Assembly (NCBI RefSeq): GCF_019880545.1
Contig: NZ_JAINVW010000002.1
Span: 214,853 to 278,852, forward strand
Direction: 5' to 3'
From: Flagellimonas meishanensis
GTDB lineage: Bacteria > Bacteroidota > Bacteroidia > Flavobacteriales > Flavobacteriaceae
DNA length: 64,000 nucleotides
The first letter of the stretch is position 1. The number at the start of each line of letters is the position of its first letter. The position numbers and the translations under genes were made by a program. Under the pieces are notes generated by a model, which was not told the origin of the DNA, did not search any database, and saw only the letters and a list, made by a program, of their open reading frames with translations. Positions 25,848 through 34,769 of this stretch are shown one piece after another.

Positions 25848-25876
25848 ACAAAAAAACCGCATGAATATGCGGTTTT
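25848..25876 (-). terminator. rho-independent terminator after tRNA-Leu
   Basis: On the minus strand, directly behind the tRNA, a stem AAAACCGCAT / ATGCGGTTTT closes a short loop and runs into T7 (25851-25857). Confidence 0.82.
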
Positions 25877-25877
25877 G

Positions 25878-25961
25878 TGCCCACGACTGGAGTCGAACCA
25901 GCACGTCCTTGCGAACACTACCCCCTCAAGGTAGCGTGTCTACCAATTCCACCACGTGGGC
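25878..25961 (-). tRNA. tRNA-Leu (GAG)
   Basis: Minus strand, 84 nt including discriminator A. The acceptor stem GCCCACG pairs with CGTGGGC; the anticodon loop is TTGAGGG (anticodon GAG, reading CUC/CUU) on the stem CTACC/GGTAG; a long variable arm typical of leucine tRNA and the T-loop GGTTCGACTCC are present. CCA is not encoded. Confidence 0.96.
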
Positions 25962-26101
25962 AAATAAGGCGCGAAGATACCAAAGTTACTTCAATGATTG
26001 TCGATGTTCACACCTAGGTTTCCAGAACATCAACCCAATTTTGCCATGTACCTAAGCGAGTGCAAATGTAAATAAATATGTTATTTTTTACGTCCGACCG
26101 C

Positions 26102-27448
26102 TTAGAAATTTAAAACAAATGAAGTCTTCTCAAAAGGTTTGGAATGTACGGCAATATTACCACCGTGAAGATGCATGATCTGTTTTGAAAGACTCAGGCC
26201 TATGCCGGTTCCCTTGTCCTTTGTGGTAAAAAACGGGACAAAAATGTCTTCAACAATTTCTTGGGGAATTCCAGGGCCGTTGTCCGATACTTCAATCACC
26301 TTTTTTCCGGAATTATCAACAAAGGCGATTACCTGTACTTTGGCTTTTTCCATTCCGTTTAGCGATTGAACCGCATTTTTGACCAAGTTGACCAAAATCT
26401 GTGTAATCTGCTTTTCATCAATAAAAAGCTCCAAATCCTCAGGTGTTGAATGCCAGATAATTTCAACATCATCCCCCGTGTTTCGCTGTGTCAGCACCGT
26501 TACTTTTTCAAACAGTTTTTTGCAACTGACCAGTGTCCTATCTGGTTTTGGCACATTTAAAAAGCTTCTATAGGATTGGACAAAATCCATAAGGTCGTTG
26601 CCCTGACCGCTTATGACCTCCAGCCCTTTCACCGTGTTCCTTATCTTGTCTTCGGTCAACTCATTGGGGGAAACCAGATGCCCATGCTTTCCAAAATACT
26701 TTAAAATGGATTCTGATATGGAGGTGATTGGAGTGATTGTATTCATGATCTCGTGGGTCAATACCCGTATCAAACGAATCCAGGAATCCGTTTCCTTTTC
26801 ATCCAGTTCCCTGTGGATGTCCTGGACCACTACCAAAAGCAAATCTTGCCCATCCAACTGCAAAGGGGTTGACTTAAGCGCCAGTTGTATCTGCTCACGC
26901 TCGTTGGTCAATTGCACCAACTTTCTATCAAAAGGTTCCATAGAGGCAAAAATTTGGTACAGCTGAGCGTCTATTTGGTTCAATTGCTTGATATGGTTCA
27001 ATGGTCTGTAGTTCAACAAGTTTTCCAGGGTAGGATTTGAAAAAAGAATATGGCCTTTCTTGTTGAAGGTCATGATGCCAATATTAGCCTGCCTCATTAT
27101 CTCCTGATAATAACGTTCCCGTATTTGCAACTGCATGTGAACCTCTTGAATCAGTCCGTTTACCCTGTTCAAGCTTTGGTTCAGTTCCTTGAAGGATTTT
27201 ATGGAAACCTTTTCGGGAAAACGAAGTGTGAAATCCTCATTTTTAATCGCATCAAAAAAATAGGCTATTTTGCGGTTGGTGCTATTGATGAATAAAATTA
27301 GCCAATAGGTCTGCGCAACGAACAACAAGATAAAAAGTCCCAAGACAAGATAGTGTCCCCGGACCACGGCAAAAGCCAGGGCCAATGCCGATAATGCAAT
27401 CAGCAGAACCCTTACAATGAGGTTGAAATAGAAGTTCCTACTTGCCAT
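26102..27448 (-). CDS. membrane sensor histidine kinase (NtrB/AtoS-like)
   Basis: 448 residues. Two N-terminal membrane helices (about 10-30 and 34-53), a HAMP-like/linker region, a PAS domain (about 112-190, IMRQANIGIMTFNKKGHILFSN), the HisKA H-box LIRVLTHEIMNTITPI with the phosphorylated His, and a HATPase_c domain with N box LVNLVKNAVQSL, G1 DNGPGIP and G2 GTGIGLSLSKQI. It should phosphorylate the NtrC-type regulator encoded just upstream, with which it overlaps by one base. The periplasmic loop between the helices is too short to be a sensor domain, so the signal is probably sensed within the membrane or by PAS. Confidence 0.93.
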   Translation of the reverse strand: MASRNFYFNLIVRVLLIALSALALAFAVVRGHYLVLGLFILLFVAQTYWLILFINSTNRKIAYFFDAIKNEDFTLRFPEKVSIKSFKELNQSLNRVNGLIQEVHMQLQIRERYYQEIMRQANIGIMTFNKKGHILFSNPTLENLLNYRPLNHIKQLNQIDAQLYQIFASMEPFDRKLVQLTNEREQIQLALKSTPLQLDGQDLLLVVVQDIHRELDEKETDSWIRLIRVLTHEIMNTITPITSISESILKYFGKHGHLVSPNELTEDKIRNTVKGLEVISGQGNDLMDFVQSYRSFLNVPKPDRTLVSCKKLFEKVTVLTQRNTGDDVEIIWHSTPEDLELFIDEKQITQILVNLVKNAVQSLNGMEKAKVQVIAFVDNSGKKVIEVSDNGPGIPQEIVEDIFVPFFTTKDKGTGIGLSLSKQIMHLHGGNIAVHSKPFEKTSFVLNF

Positions 27449-28812
27449 TACGTTTTTAGTTTCTTCATTTTGTTATAGAGGGTCTGCCTTGAAATACCAA
27501 GTTGTTCCGCAGCTGCGCTGTAGTTACCGTCATGTTGCTCCAAGGCCTTGGAAATCATTTCCTTTTCCATTTCATCCAAGGTAGTGGCTCCCATCTGCAA
27601 CAAAGGGGTGCTTTTTGAACTGAGCAAAAAGTCCTCTGCCTTTAAGATGTTACCTTCGGACAGAATTACGGCCCTTTCAATAATGTGGTGCAGTTCGCGG
27701 ACATTGCCCGGCCAACTGTACTGCATCAACTTTTCCTGGCCGGCACTGTTAATCCTAAGACCCGGTTTGTCGTATTTGTTGCCCAATCGCTTTAAATAGA
27801 ACTCGGACAGGATCAGTATGTCCTCATCCCGCTGGCGCAAAGGGGGTATTTCCACATGAATGGTATTGATACGGTATAGAAGGTCTTCACGGAAAAGACC
27901 ATCGGCGACCATATGTTGCAGATTGCAGTTGGTTGCACATATAAGTCGAATATCCACAGGGATGGTCTTGTTTGACCCCACGCGCACTATGGTTTTATTT
28001 TGGATGGCTGACAGCAGTTTTGCCTGCGTTTGGAGCGAAATATTTCCAATTTCATCCAAAAATAGAGTACCCTTGTTCGCGGCCTCGAATTTTCCGATCC
28101 TATCATTTTTGGCGTCGGTAAACGAACCCTTTACATGGCCAAACAACTCACTCTCAAATAGGTTCTCAGAAATGGAACCCATATCCACTCCAATGAAAAC
28201 CTCGTTCTTTCGTTTGGAAGTACGGTGCAGTTCACGGGCTATAAGTTCCTTTCCGGTGCCGTTCTCTCCGGTGATCAACACGTTCACATCGGTTTTGGCG
28301 ACTTTTCTTGTGAGGTTAAGAACACTGTGCAACGCCTTTGAATTGCCAATGATGTAATTTTTATCCTCATTGATGACCTGCTTTAGGGAACTCTCTTTTT
28401 TCTTCAGATTATGAATTTCCAGTCTTGACTTTCTCAATTCGTAGGCGGACTTCACGGTGGCCAGAAGCTTGTCGTTGTTCCATGGTTTTAGAATGAAATC
28501 AGCTGCACCTTCCTTAAGCGCCTTCACCGCCAAGTCAACGGCACCGTAGGCCGTCATCATGACCACCGAAGTGTTGGGAGCCCTTTTTTTGATTTCCTTC
28601 AACCAAAAGAGACCTTCATTACCCGTATTGACCCCTGCGGAGAAGTTCATGTCCAGTAAGATGATGTCAAATGTCTCAAGGTCTGGAAAGGACGGGATTT
28701 GGTTCGGATTGAAGACCGTTTCTACACTTTTGTATTCGAATTGCAACAAGATCTCGAGAGCGCTGAGCACACTCCTGTTATCGTCAACAACTAAAACTTT
28801 CGCATCGGTCAT
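27448..28812 (-). CDS. sigma-54-type response regulator (NtrC family)
   Basis: 454 residues: receiver domain (1-120; phosphoacceptor Asp in DIILLDMNF, acidic pair VVDDN), AAA+ domain (about 150-375; Walker A GENGTGKE, Walker B GTLFLDEIG) and a C-terminal Fis-type helix-turn-helix (GNYSAAAEQLGISRQTLYNKM). The sigma-54 contact loop, normally GAFTGA, reads GSFTDA. It is transcribed with its kinase and is divergent from the efflux operon starting at 29011, whose promoter it probably activates. Bacteroidota carry this pairing next to MacB-type exporters repeatedly. Confidence 0.93.
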   Translation of the reverse strand: MTDAKVLVVDDNRSVLSALEILLQFEYKSVETVFNPNQIPSFPDLETFDIILLDMNFSAGVNTGNEGLFWLKEIKKRAPNTSVVMMTAYGAVDLAVKALKEGAADFILKPWNNDKLLATVKSAYELRKSRLEIHNLKKKESSLKQVINEDKNYIIGNSKALHSVLNLTRKVAKTDVNVLITGENGTGKELIARELHRTSKRKNEVFIGVDMGSISENLFESELFGHVKGSFTDAKNDRIGKFEAANKGTLFLDEIGNISLQTQAKLLSAIQNKTIVRVGSNKTIPVDIRLICATNCNLQHMVADGLFREDLLYRINTIHVEIPPLRQRDEDILILSEFYLKRLGNKYDKPGLRINSAGQEKLMQYSWPGNVRELHHIIERAVILSEGNILKAEDFLLSSKSTPLLQMGATTLDEMEKEMISKALEQHDGNYSAAAEQLGISRQTLYNKMKKLKT

Positions 28813-28868
28813 TATACATGGGTATAAAACACTAAACTACAAATAAGGAATCCAGAAATTCAAATCAC

Positions 28869-28907
28869 TGTAAAATAATTGGACAGTTTTTGTATAAAAA
28901 TTTTACA
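28869..28907. promoter_or_regulatory. inverted repeat, possible activator (UAS) site for the NtrC-type regulator
   Basis: Perfect 8-bp arms TGTAAAAT (28869-28876) and ATTTTACA (28900-28907) with a 23-bp spacer, about 100 bp upstream of the -24-like elements in front of the TolC gene, where enhancer sites for sigma-54 activators usually lie. Confidence 0.45.
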
Positions 28908-28970
28908 TACTACCAACTGCTTACTTACCTTTATAATTATAATATATTGAAAATCAATTAAATATAAAAA

Positions 28971-28999
28971 TGGCACAACAATAGTGTATATTTTGGCAC
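28971..28999 (+). promoter_or_regulatory. two TGGCAC hexamers, sigma-54 -24-like elements
   Basis: TGGCAC at 28971-28976 and 28994-28999 match the -24 half of the sigma-54 consensus. Neither is followed at the right distance by a clean TTGC -12 element, so which one works, if either, is open. Confidence 0.4.
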
Positions 29000-29010
29000 A
29001 GTATATAAAC

Positions 29011-30354
29011 ATGCACTTGAGAAAACACATCTTGATCCTGACAATGCTTATTTCAACTTCCGCCTTTGCACAAAAGATATGGACGTTGGAAGCGTGTATC
29101 GATCATGCCATAGAACATAATCTTCAATTGAACGATTTTGCATTTAACGCAGAATCCAACCGTGAGACCTACCGGCAATCCGTGAGAAATCTTTTGCCCG
29201 TCGTCAATGGTTTTGCAGATTATTCCATCAACTTTGGGCGGTCAATCAACCCCGAGGATAACAGTTTTGTCAATACCGAGTTTTTTTCCAACAACTATGC
29301 CCTGCAATCTTCTTTTGATCTGTTTCAGGGTTTTCAGAAGTTAAATGGTATAAAGGCCTCCAAGTTTTTGTACAAGGCGGCCATCGAGGAAAATGTGCAG
29401 CAGAGGTTTCTTTTGGCATTTCGGGTCATGTCGGCTTATTACGATATTCTGTTCGTTGAGGGACTTCTGGAAATCTCAAGGGAACAGGTCGACATTTCGC
29501 AGACAAACTACGATCTTGTTGAAAAGCAAGTGGAACTGGGAGTTATGGCGGGGGCAGATTTGTATGAAGCGGAATCGCTGCTTCTTGCCGACAAGCTGTT
29601 GTTGACACAAAACGAAAATCGCCTGAAAGCCGCCAAGCTTACCTTGCTCCAGACCATGAACATACAGGATGAGACCGACATTTTGTTGATGCCGGAATTA
29701 ATGCCCCTAACCGAGGTCACCCATGAAGAACCCATTGTTTCCGACTCCATTTTTATGAAGGCAAAGGGATTCATGCCCTCGATCAAGGCACAGGAATTTA
29801 GGGTAAAAGCCGCAAAAAAGGACTTGGCCGTTGCTCGAGGCAGCCTTTATCCCTCATTGACCTTGCGCGGTAGCATTGGAACGGGGTATTTCGAGACCAT
29901 AACGGACACTTTGGGGGTAACCATACCCTTCAGGGATCAATTCAGGGACAATACCTTTAAATTTATCGGAGCGTCCTTAAATGTTCCAATTTTCAATGCA
30001 TGGGCGTCTAGATCTAGAATAAAGCAACAAAAGATTGCCCTTGATAGAGCCAAGAACAACGCCAAGATCCAAGAACAGGAGCTGTATCAAATCATTCAGC
30101 AACTGGTACAGGAAAACAATGCATTGATGGTCGAGGTGACACAAACAGAAAAAAGGGCAGTCTCTCAAGAAATAGCTTTCAAGATTGCACAAAAAAGATA
30201 TGAAAAGGGCATGATCAACGCAATAGCGCTGGGACAGGCAAAAAATTTGTTCGCCACGGCCCAAAATGAAAATTTGCAGGCACGGTTAAGGTTTAGGGTC
30301 AACACAACCACCTTGGATTTTTATAAGGGCATGTCAATTTTTAACATCAATTAG
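29011..30354 (+). CDS. TolC family outer membrane efflux protein
   Basis: 447 residues from ATG 29011; a GTG 27 bp upstream is less likely because the ATG gives a compact signal peptide (MHLRKHILILTMLISTSAFAQ). The two repeated OEP domains with long coiled-coil helices are evident (VQQRFLLAFRVMSAYYDILFVEGLL; QQLVQENNALMVEVTQTEKR), as is the SINFGRSINPEDNSF strand. It forms the outer membrane channel of the exporter encoded by the following genes and is the first gene of the operon 29011-42739. Confidence 0.92.
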   Translation: MHLRKHILILTMLISTSAFAQKIWTLEACIDHAIEHNLQLNDFAFNAESNRETYRQSVRNLLPVVNGFADYSINFGRSINPEDNSFVNTEFFSNNYALQSSFDLFQGFQKLNGIKASKFLYKAAIEENVQQRFLLAFRVMSAYYDILFVEGLLEISREQVDISQTNYDLVEKQVELGVMAGADLYEAESLLLADKLLLTQNENRLKAAKLTLLQTMNIQDETDILLMPELMPLTEVTHEEPIVSDSIFMKAKGFMPSIKAQEFRVKAAKKDLAVARGSLYPSLTLRGSIGTGYFETITDTLGVTIPFRDQFRDNTFKFIGASLNVPIFNAWASRSRIKQQKIALDRAKNNAKIQEQELYQIIQQLVQENNALMVEVTQTEKRAVSQEIAFKIAQKRYEKGMINAIALGQAKNLFATAQNENLQARLRFRVNTTTLDFYKGMSIFNIN

Positions 30355-30357
30355 AAA

Positions 30358-31608
30358 ATGGATATACAGTTAGAAAAGAAAAAAGGATTGCGCCCAAAAC
30401 ACTTGGGGTACATAGCACTTGGAATTTTGTTGTTGTTTGTGGGATGGAAGCTGCTTTTTGCCAAGTCCGTCTCCACGTTTAGGACTGAAAAGGAAAAATT
30501 GTCCATTGCCGAGGTGGTCGATGGCAAGTTTGACGATTATATTACCATAAACGGTTCAGTGGCTCCAATTTCCACAATTTACATGGATGCCTATGAAGGT
30601 GGTCGGGTGACTGAGAAGCTTATTGAGGAGGGGGCCATGGTCAAGAAAGGCGATATCATCCTCAAGTTGGAAAACATGAACCTTTATGAGCAGATATTGG
30701 CCAGTGAGAGCAACCTGGCGCTGAAACAAAACGATCTACGTTCCACCCGGTTGACATTTGATGCCCGCCAAGTGGAGGGAAGAAGGTCATTGGCGACCGC
30801 AAGTACCGATTTGCAACGGTTGAAGCGAAATTTTGAACAAAATACCGCTCTCTATGAAGATGAGCTGATCTCACAAGAGGTCTACCTGACTTCCAAGGAA
30901 AACTATGAACTGGCACAAAAACAACACGAAATCGTGAAGCTTCAGACCGAACAGGACGATGCACTCAGAAAAACATCCCTTGCAGGTTTGGATACCGACC
31001 TAGAGCGCATGAAAAAAACACTTTCCATGGTGTATCAACGATTGGATCACTTGAATGTACGGGCTCCCGCGGATGGGCAATTGGGCTTTTTGGATGCCGA
31101 GATTGGTCAAAATATAGCACAGGGGCAACGCATAGGCCAAATCAATGTATTGACCGATTTCAAGATTGAGGCCGCCATTGACGAACATTATATAGACCGA
31201 GTAAAACGTGACCTGATTGCCGTACTGGAGCGGAATGATTCCATCTATCCCCTTAGAGTTCGCAAGGTGTATCCCGAGGTACGGAATGGGAGGTTTCAGG
31301 TTGATTTGGTATTTACCGAGAATAGACCAACCACCATCAGGACCGGCCAAACCTATAATATCAAGCTACAGTTGGGAGCTTCCAATGATGCACTCCTACT
31401 GCCAAAAGGAGGTTTTTTCCAGAGCACTGGTGGGCAGTGGGTATTTGTGCTTGACAATAATGAAAATGAAGCTGTTAGGAGGGATATAAGAATAGGAAAG
31501 CAAAACTCTAGATATTATGAGGTTTTGGAAGGGCTACAGCCCGGCGAGAAAGTTATTACCAGCAACTATGACAGTTTTGGGGAAGCACAAAGAATCGTAT
31601 TAAAATAA
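30358..31608 (+). CDS. HlyD/MacA-type periplasmic adaptor
   Basis: 416 residues. One N-terminal membrane helix (about 18-36, LGYIALGILLLFVGWKLLF), a split lipoyl/biotinyl domain (EGGRVTEKLIEEGAMVKKGDIIL ... LNVRAPADGQLG), a long coiled-coil hairpin (about 105-215) and a C-terminal beta-barrel and membrane-proximal region ending GEKVITSNYDSFGEAQ. It bridges the inner membrane permeases to TolC. It starts 3 bp after the TolC stop. Only this one adaptor is encoded for four permeases. Confidence 0.93.
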   Translation: MDIQLEKKKGLRPKHLGYIALGILLLFVGWKLLFAKSVSTFRTEKEKLSIAEVVDGKFDDYITINGSVAPISTIYMDAYEGGRVTEKLIEEGAMVKKGDIILKLENMNLYEQILASESNLALKQNDLRSTRLTFDARQVEGRRSLATASTDLQRLKRNFEQNTALYEDELISQEVYLTSKENYELAQKQHEIVKLQTEQDDALRKTSLAGLDTDLERMKKTLSMVYQRLDHLNVRAPADGQLGFLDAEIGQNIAQGQRIGQINVLTDFKIEAAIDEHYIDRVKRDLIAVLERNDSIYPLRVRKVYPEVRNGRFQVDLVFTENRPTTIRTGQTYNIKLQLGASNDALLLPKGGFFQSTGGQWVFVLDNNENEAVRRDIRIGKQNSRYYEVLEGLQPGEKVITSNYDSFGEAQRIVLK

Positions 31609-31621
31609 AATCAATCAAAAA

Positions 31622-32317
31622 ATGATACAGATAAAGAATCTTAAAAAGAGTTTTAGAACCGAGGAAGTGGAAACATTGGCCTTGAACAACGTGAACCTGA
31701 AAGTTGAGGAAGGGGAGTTCGTCGCGATAATGGGGCCGTCAGGCTGCGGCAAGTCAACCTTGCTCAATATCATTGGCATGCTGGACAACCCCACCGAGGG
31801 CAGCTACAACTTTGCCGGCCACGAAGTGGCAGGACTTAGGGAAAGTCAACGTACCCAGTTAAGAAAGGGAAACCTTGGCTTTGTGTTCCAAAGCTTCAAC
31901 CTGATCGATGAGCTTACTGTTTTTGAAAATGTGGAACTGCCGCTCATTTATTTAAAGATGAGCAAAAGTGAGCGTAAAGAAAAGGTGATGGCAGTTTTGG
32001 AACGCATGAAAATTGCCCATCGGAAGAATCACTTTCCGCAGCAACTATCAGGTGGACAACAACAACGGGTCGCAATTTCGCGGGCGGTGGTCACCAATCC
32101 CAAGTTGATCCTTGCCGATGAGCCCACGGGTAATCTGGACTCCAAAAATGGGATAGAGGTCATGAACCTGCTTACCGAACTCAACCAAGAGGGCACCACC
32201 ATAGTAATGGTGACACACTCAGACCGTGATTCGCACTATGCGCACAGGGTGGTCAATCTATTCGACGGTCAAATAGTCACTGAAAGTCAAAACAGGGCCA
32301 TAGGGGCTATTATATAA
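31622..32317 (+). CDS. ABC transporter ATP-binding protein (MacB/LolD-like), first copy
   Basis: 231 residues. Walker [11 protein letters not shown]-loop FVFQSFNLI, signature [14 protein letters not shown], Walker [14 protein letters not shown] and H-loop MVTHSD are all intact. It is the MacB/LolD/FtsE type of ATPase that drives mechanotransmission by FtsX-like permeases rather than substrate translocation through the membrane. It follows the adaptor by 13 bp and precedes the four permease genes. Confidence 0.95.
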   Translation: MIQIKNLKKSFRTEEVETLALNNVNLKVEEGEFVAIMGPSGCGKSTLLNIIGMLDNPTEGSYNFAGHEVAGLRESQRTQLRKGNLGFVFQSFNLIDELTVFENVELPLIYLKMSKSERKEKVMAVLERMKIAHRKNHFPQQLSGGQQQRVAISRAVVTNPKLILADEPTGNLDSKNGIEVMNLLTELNQEGTTIVMVTHSDRDSHYAHRVVNLFDGQIVTESQNRAIGAII

Positions 32318-32349
32318 GGAAGTTTATTCATCAATCAATTCAATCAATC

Positions 32350-34749
32350 ATGATCAAGAACTATTTCAAAATCGCTTGGAGAAACCTTTTAAAGAACAAG
32401 GGATATTCCATTATCAACGTGGGAGGACTGGCATTGGGTATGGCCGTCACGTTGATCATTGGTCTATGGATTCATGATGAGCTCACCTACAACAGCTACT
32501 ATAAAAACAGGGACAAGATAGCGCAGGTATTCCAATCCCAGACCTTTAATGGCCAAACGGGAACAGGACCTGCCATTCCGCTTCCCCTTGAACCTGCACT
32601 GCGAGATGGCTATGCCGACAATTTTGAGCATATCATGATGTCGTCATGGACCATGGATAGTTATATCAAATACAAGGAGAGCAGCATTGCCAGGCCGGGC
32701 AACTACATGCAGCCCATAGCACCAGAGTTTTTGAACCTTGAGATAGTAAAAGGGGAAAAAGACGGTCTTCGCGAAATCAATTCCATTATGCTTGCTGAGT
32801 CTACCGCGGAGGCTCTTTTTGGGAATGAGGATCCCATTGGCAAAATAGTCAAGCTCAGCAACCAGCATGATTTGATGGTCACCAGCGTCTACAAGGACAT
32901 TCCCTTCAACAATGCTTTTAATGACACCGATTTTATCATTCCTTGGGACAACTATGTGGCCCAATGGGAGTGGATCAGAAATTCTTTGGATAATTGGGGC
33001 AACAACTCCTTTCAACTTTTTGTACAGATTGCGGACAACACCACTTTTGAAAAGGTGACCGATGCCATTATCGATATTAAAAAGAATGCTGATGAAGAAG
33101 TGGCTGAGTTCAATCCAAGAATATTTCTGCTGCCCATGGAAGATTGGCATCTGAGGAGCAATTTTGAGAACGGAAAGCAAGTAGGGGGTCGCATCAAATA
33201 TGTGTGGCTCTTTGCAATAATTGGAATTTTTGTCTTGCTTTTGGCCTGCATCAACTTTATGAACCTGAGCACGGCCAGGTCAGAAAAAAGGGCCAAGGAA
33301 GTGGGCATTCGTAAATCCATAGGCTCCCAGAAAGGACAGTTGGTGAACCAATTCTTGAGTGAGTCTTTTCTTGTGGTATTTTTTGCCTTCGTGGTGGCAG
33401 TCGCCATTGTTTTGTTGTCTTTGAACGGATTTAATGAACTGGCACGAAAAGAGATTAGCTTTCCTTGGCAAAATGGCAATTTCTGGGCCATTTCCCTGGT
33501 GTTTATCGTGTTCACAGCATTGCTTGCGGGCAGTTATCCGGCTCTTTATCTATCATCATTTAGACCTGTCGAGGTATTGAAGGGCACGTTTCAAACTGGA
33601 AAGTATTCGGGTCTTCCCCGAAAGATTTTAGTGGTGTTGCAATTTACCGTGTCCGTTGCCTTTATCATAGGCACCTTTATTGTGATGCAGCAAATAAACT
33701 ATGCCAAAAATAGACCTGTCGGGTACAACAAGGAAGGATTGATTCAAATACCCACCTTTGCTGCGGAGTTCAGTGGCAAAACCGATTTGATGCGAAGTGA
33801 ATTTATTAAATCGGGAGCTGCCATTGAAATGGCAACTTCAAGCAGCCCCACCACTAGAATTTGGTCCAACAGAAGTGGTTTTACCTGGGAGGGCAAGCCT
33901 GAAGGATTCCAGGAAGATCTTGCCTGGACCGAGGTTTCTGCGGAATATGCGAAGACACTCAATCTAAAGATTGTGGAGGGAAGGGATTTTTCGCGGGACT
34001 ATGCGTCCGATTCTTTGGGCGTATTGATCAATGAGACCGCAAAACGATACTTGGGGATGGAAAATCCGGTCGGTAAGCTCCTGAAAGATTCGGATGAAGA
34101 AGATCCAGGTCCACCATTGAAAATAATCGGGGTGGTCCAGGACATGATTGCCCAATCCCCTTATGAGCCGGTCAAGCAAGGCGTTTATGTTTATGATAGG
34201 GAGGACAATTTCAGCTACTACAATCTCAGATTGAATCCAAACAAAAGCGCAAGCCAGAATATTGCCATAATTGAGCGCGTCTTCAAGGAGCATTTTCCTG
34301 ACATACCTTTTCAATATGATTTTGTGGATGAGGAATATGGAGAAAAGTTTGCGGCCGAGGAACGCATCGGAAGCCTGTCAGGTATTTTTACGGCCCTCGC
34401 GATTCTTATCAGCTGCCTTGGCCTCTTTGGGTTGACCTCCTTCGTTGCAGAACAGCGAACCAAGGAAATCGGGGTAAGAAAAGTACTGGGCGCCACTGTT
34501 TTCAATGTGTGGAACATGCTTTCCAAGGACTTTTTGAAACTGGTGATCATCTCTTGTTTCATTGCCGTTCCCATTGCCTATTATGTTATGAACGGTTGGC
34601 TACAGGAATATCCCTATAGGGTCATATTGAAGTGGTGGATCTTTGCCTTGGCCATGTTGGGCGCCATGGGCATCACCATACTTACGGTAAGTTTTCAGGC
34701 CATACGGGCTGCCAGACAAAATCCAGTCAAGAGTTTGCGAACGGAATAG
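32350..34749 (+). CDS. MacB/FtsX-like ABC permease 1
   Basis: 799 residues. It has the layout common in Bacteroidota: MIKNYFKIAWRNLLKNKGYS and a first membrane helix, a ~230-residue periplasmic MacB_PCD domain, three helices with CINFMNLSTARSEKRAKEVGIRKSIGS at the cytoplasmic side, a second periplasmic MacB_PCD domain, and three more helices containing LGLFGLTSF and EIGVRKVLGA. So it is a fused double FtsX module (about eight helices). It ends NPVKSLRTE like its neighbours. Confidence 0.93.
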   Translation: MIKNYFKIAWRNLLKNKGYSIINVGGLALGMAVTLIIGLWIHDELTYNSYYKNRDKIAQVFQSQTFNGQTGTGPAIPLPLEPALRDGYADNFEHIMMSSWTMDSYIKYKESSIARPGNYMQPIAPEFLNLEIVKGEKDGLREINSIMLAESTAEALFGNEDPIGKIVKLSNQHDLMVTSVYKDIPFNNAFNDTDFIIPWDNYVAQWEWIRNSLDNWGNNSFQLFVQIADNTTFEKVTDAIIDIKKNADEEVAEFNPRIFLLPMEDWHLRSNFENGKQVGGRIKYVWLFAIIGIFVLLLACINFMNLSTARSEKRAKEVGIRKSIGSQKGQLVNQFLSESFLVVFFAFVVAVAIVLLSLNGFNELARKEISFPWQNGNFWAISLVFIVFTALLAGSYPALYLSSFRPVEVLKGTFQTGKYSGLPRKILVVLQFTVSVAFIIGTFIVMQQINYAKNRPVGYNKEGLIQIPTFAAEFSGKTDLMRSEFIKSGAAIEMATSSSPTTRIWSNRSGFTWEGKPEGFQEDLAWTEVSAEYAKTLNLKIVEGRDFSRDYASDSLGVLINETAKRYLGMENPVGKLLKDSDEEDPGPPLKIIGVVQDMIAQSPYEPVKQGVYVYDREDNFSYYNLRLNPNKSASQNIAIIERVFKEHFPDIPFQYDFVDEEYGEKFAAEERIGSLSGIFTALAILISCLGLFGLTSFVAEQRTKEIGVRKVLGATVFNVWNMLSKDFLKLVIISCFIAVPIAYYVMNGWLQEYPYRVILKWWIFALAMLGAMGITILTVSFQAIRAARQNPVKSLRTE

Positions 34750-34769
34750 ATCATCGAGAAACGAAAAAA

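Noticed and set aside
34632..34769. N-terminal extension of permease 2
   Set aside because: The extra 46 residues overlap permease 1 out of frame and do not resemble paralogue starts; ATG 34770 matches MIKxxFKIAWRN.
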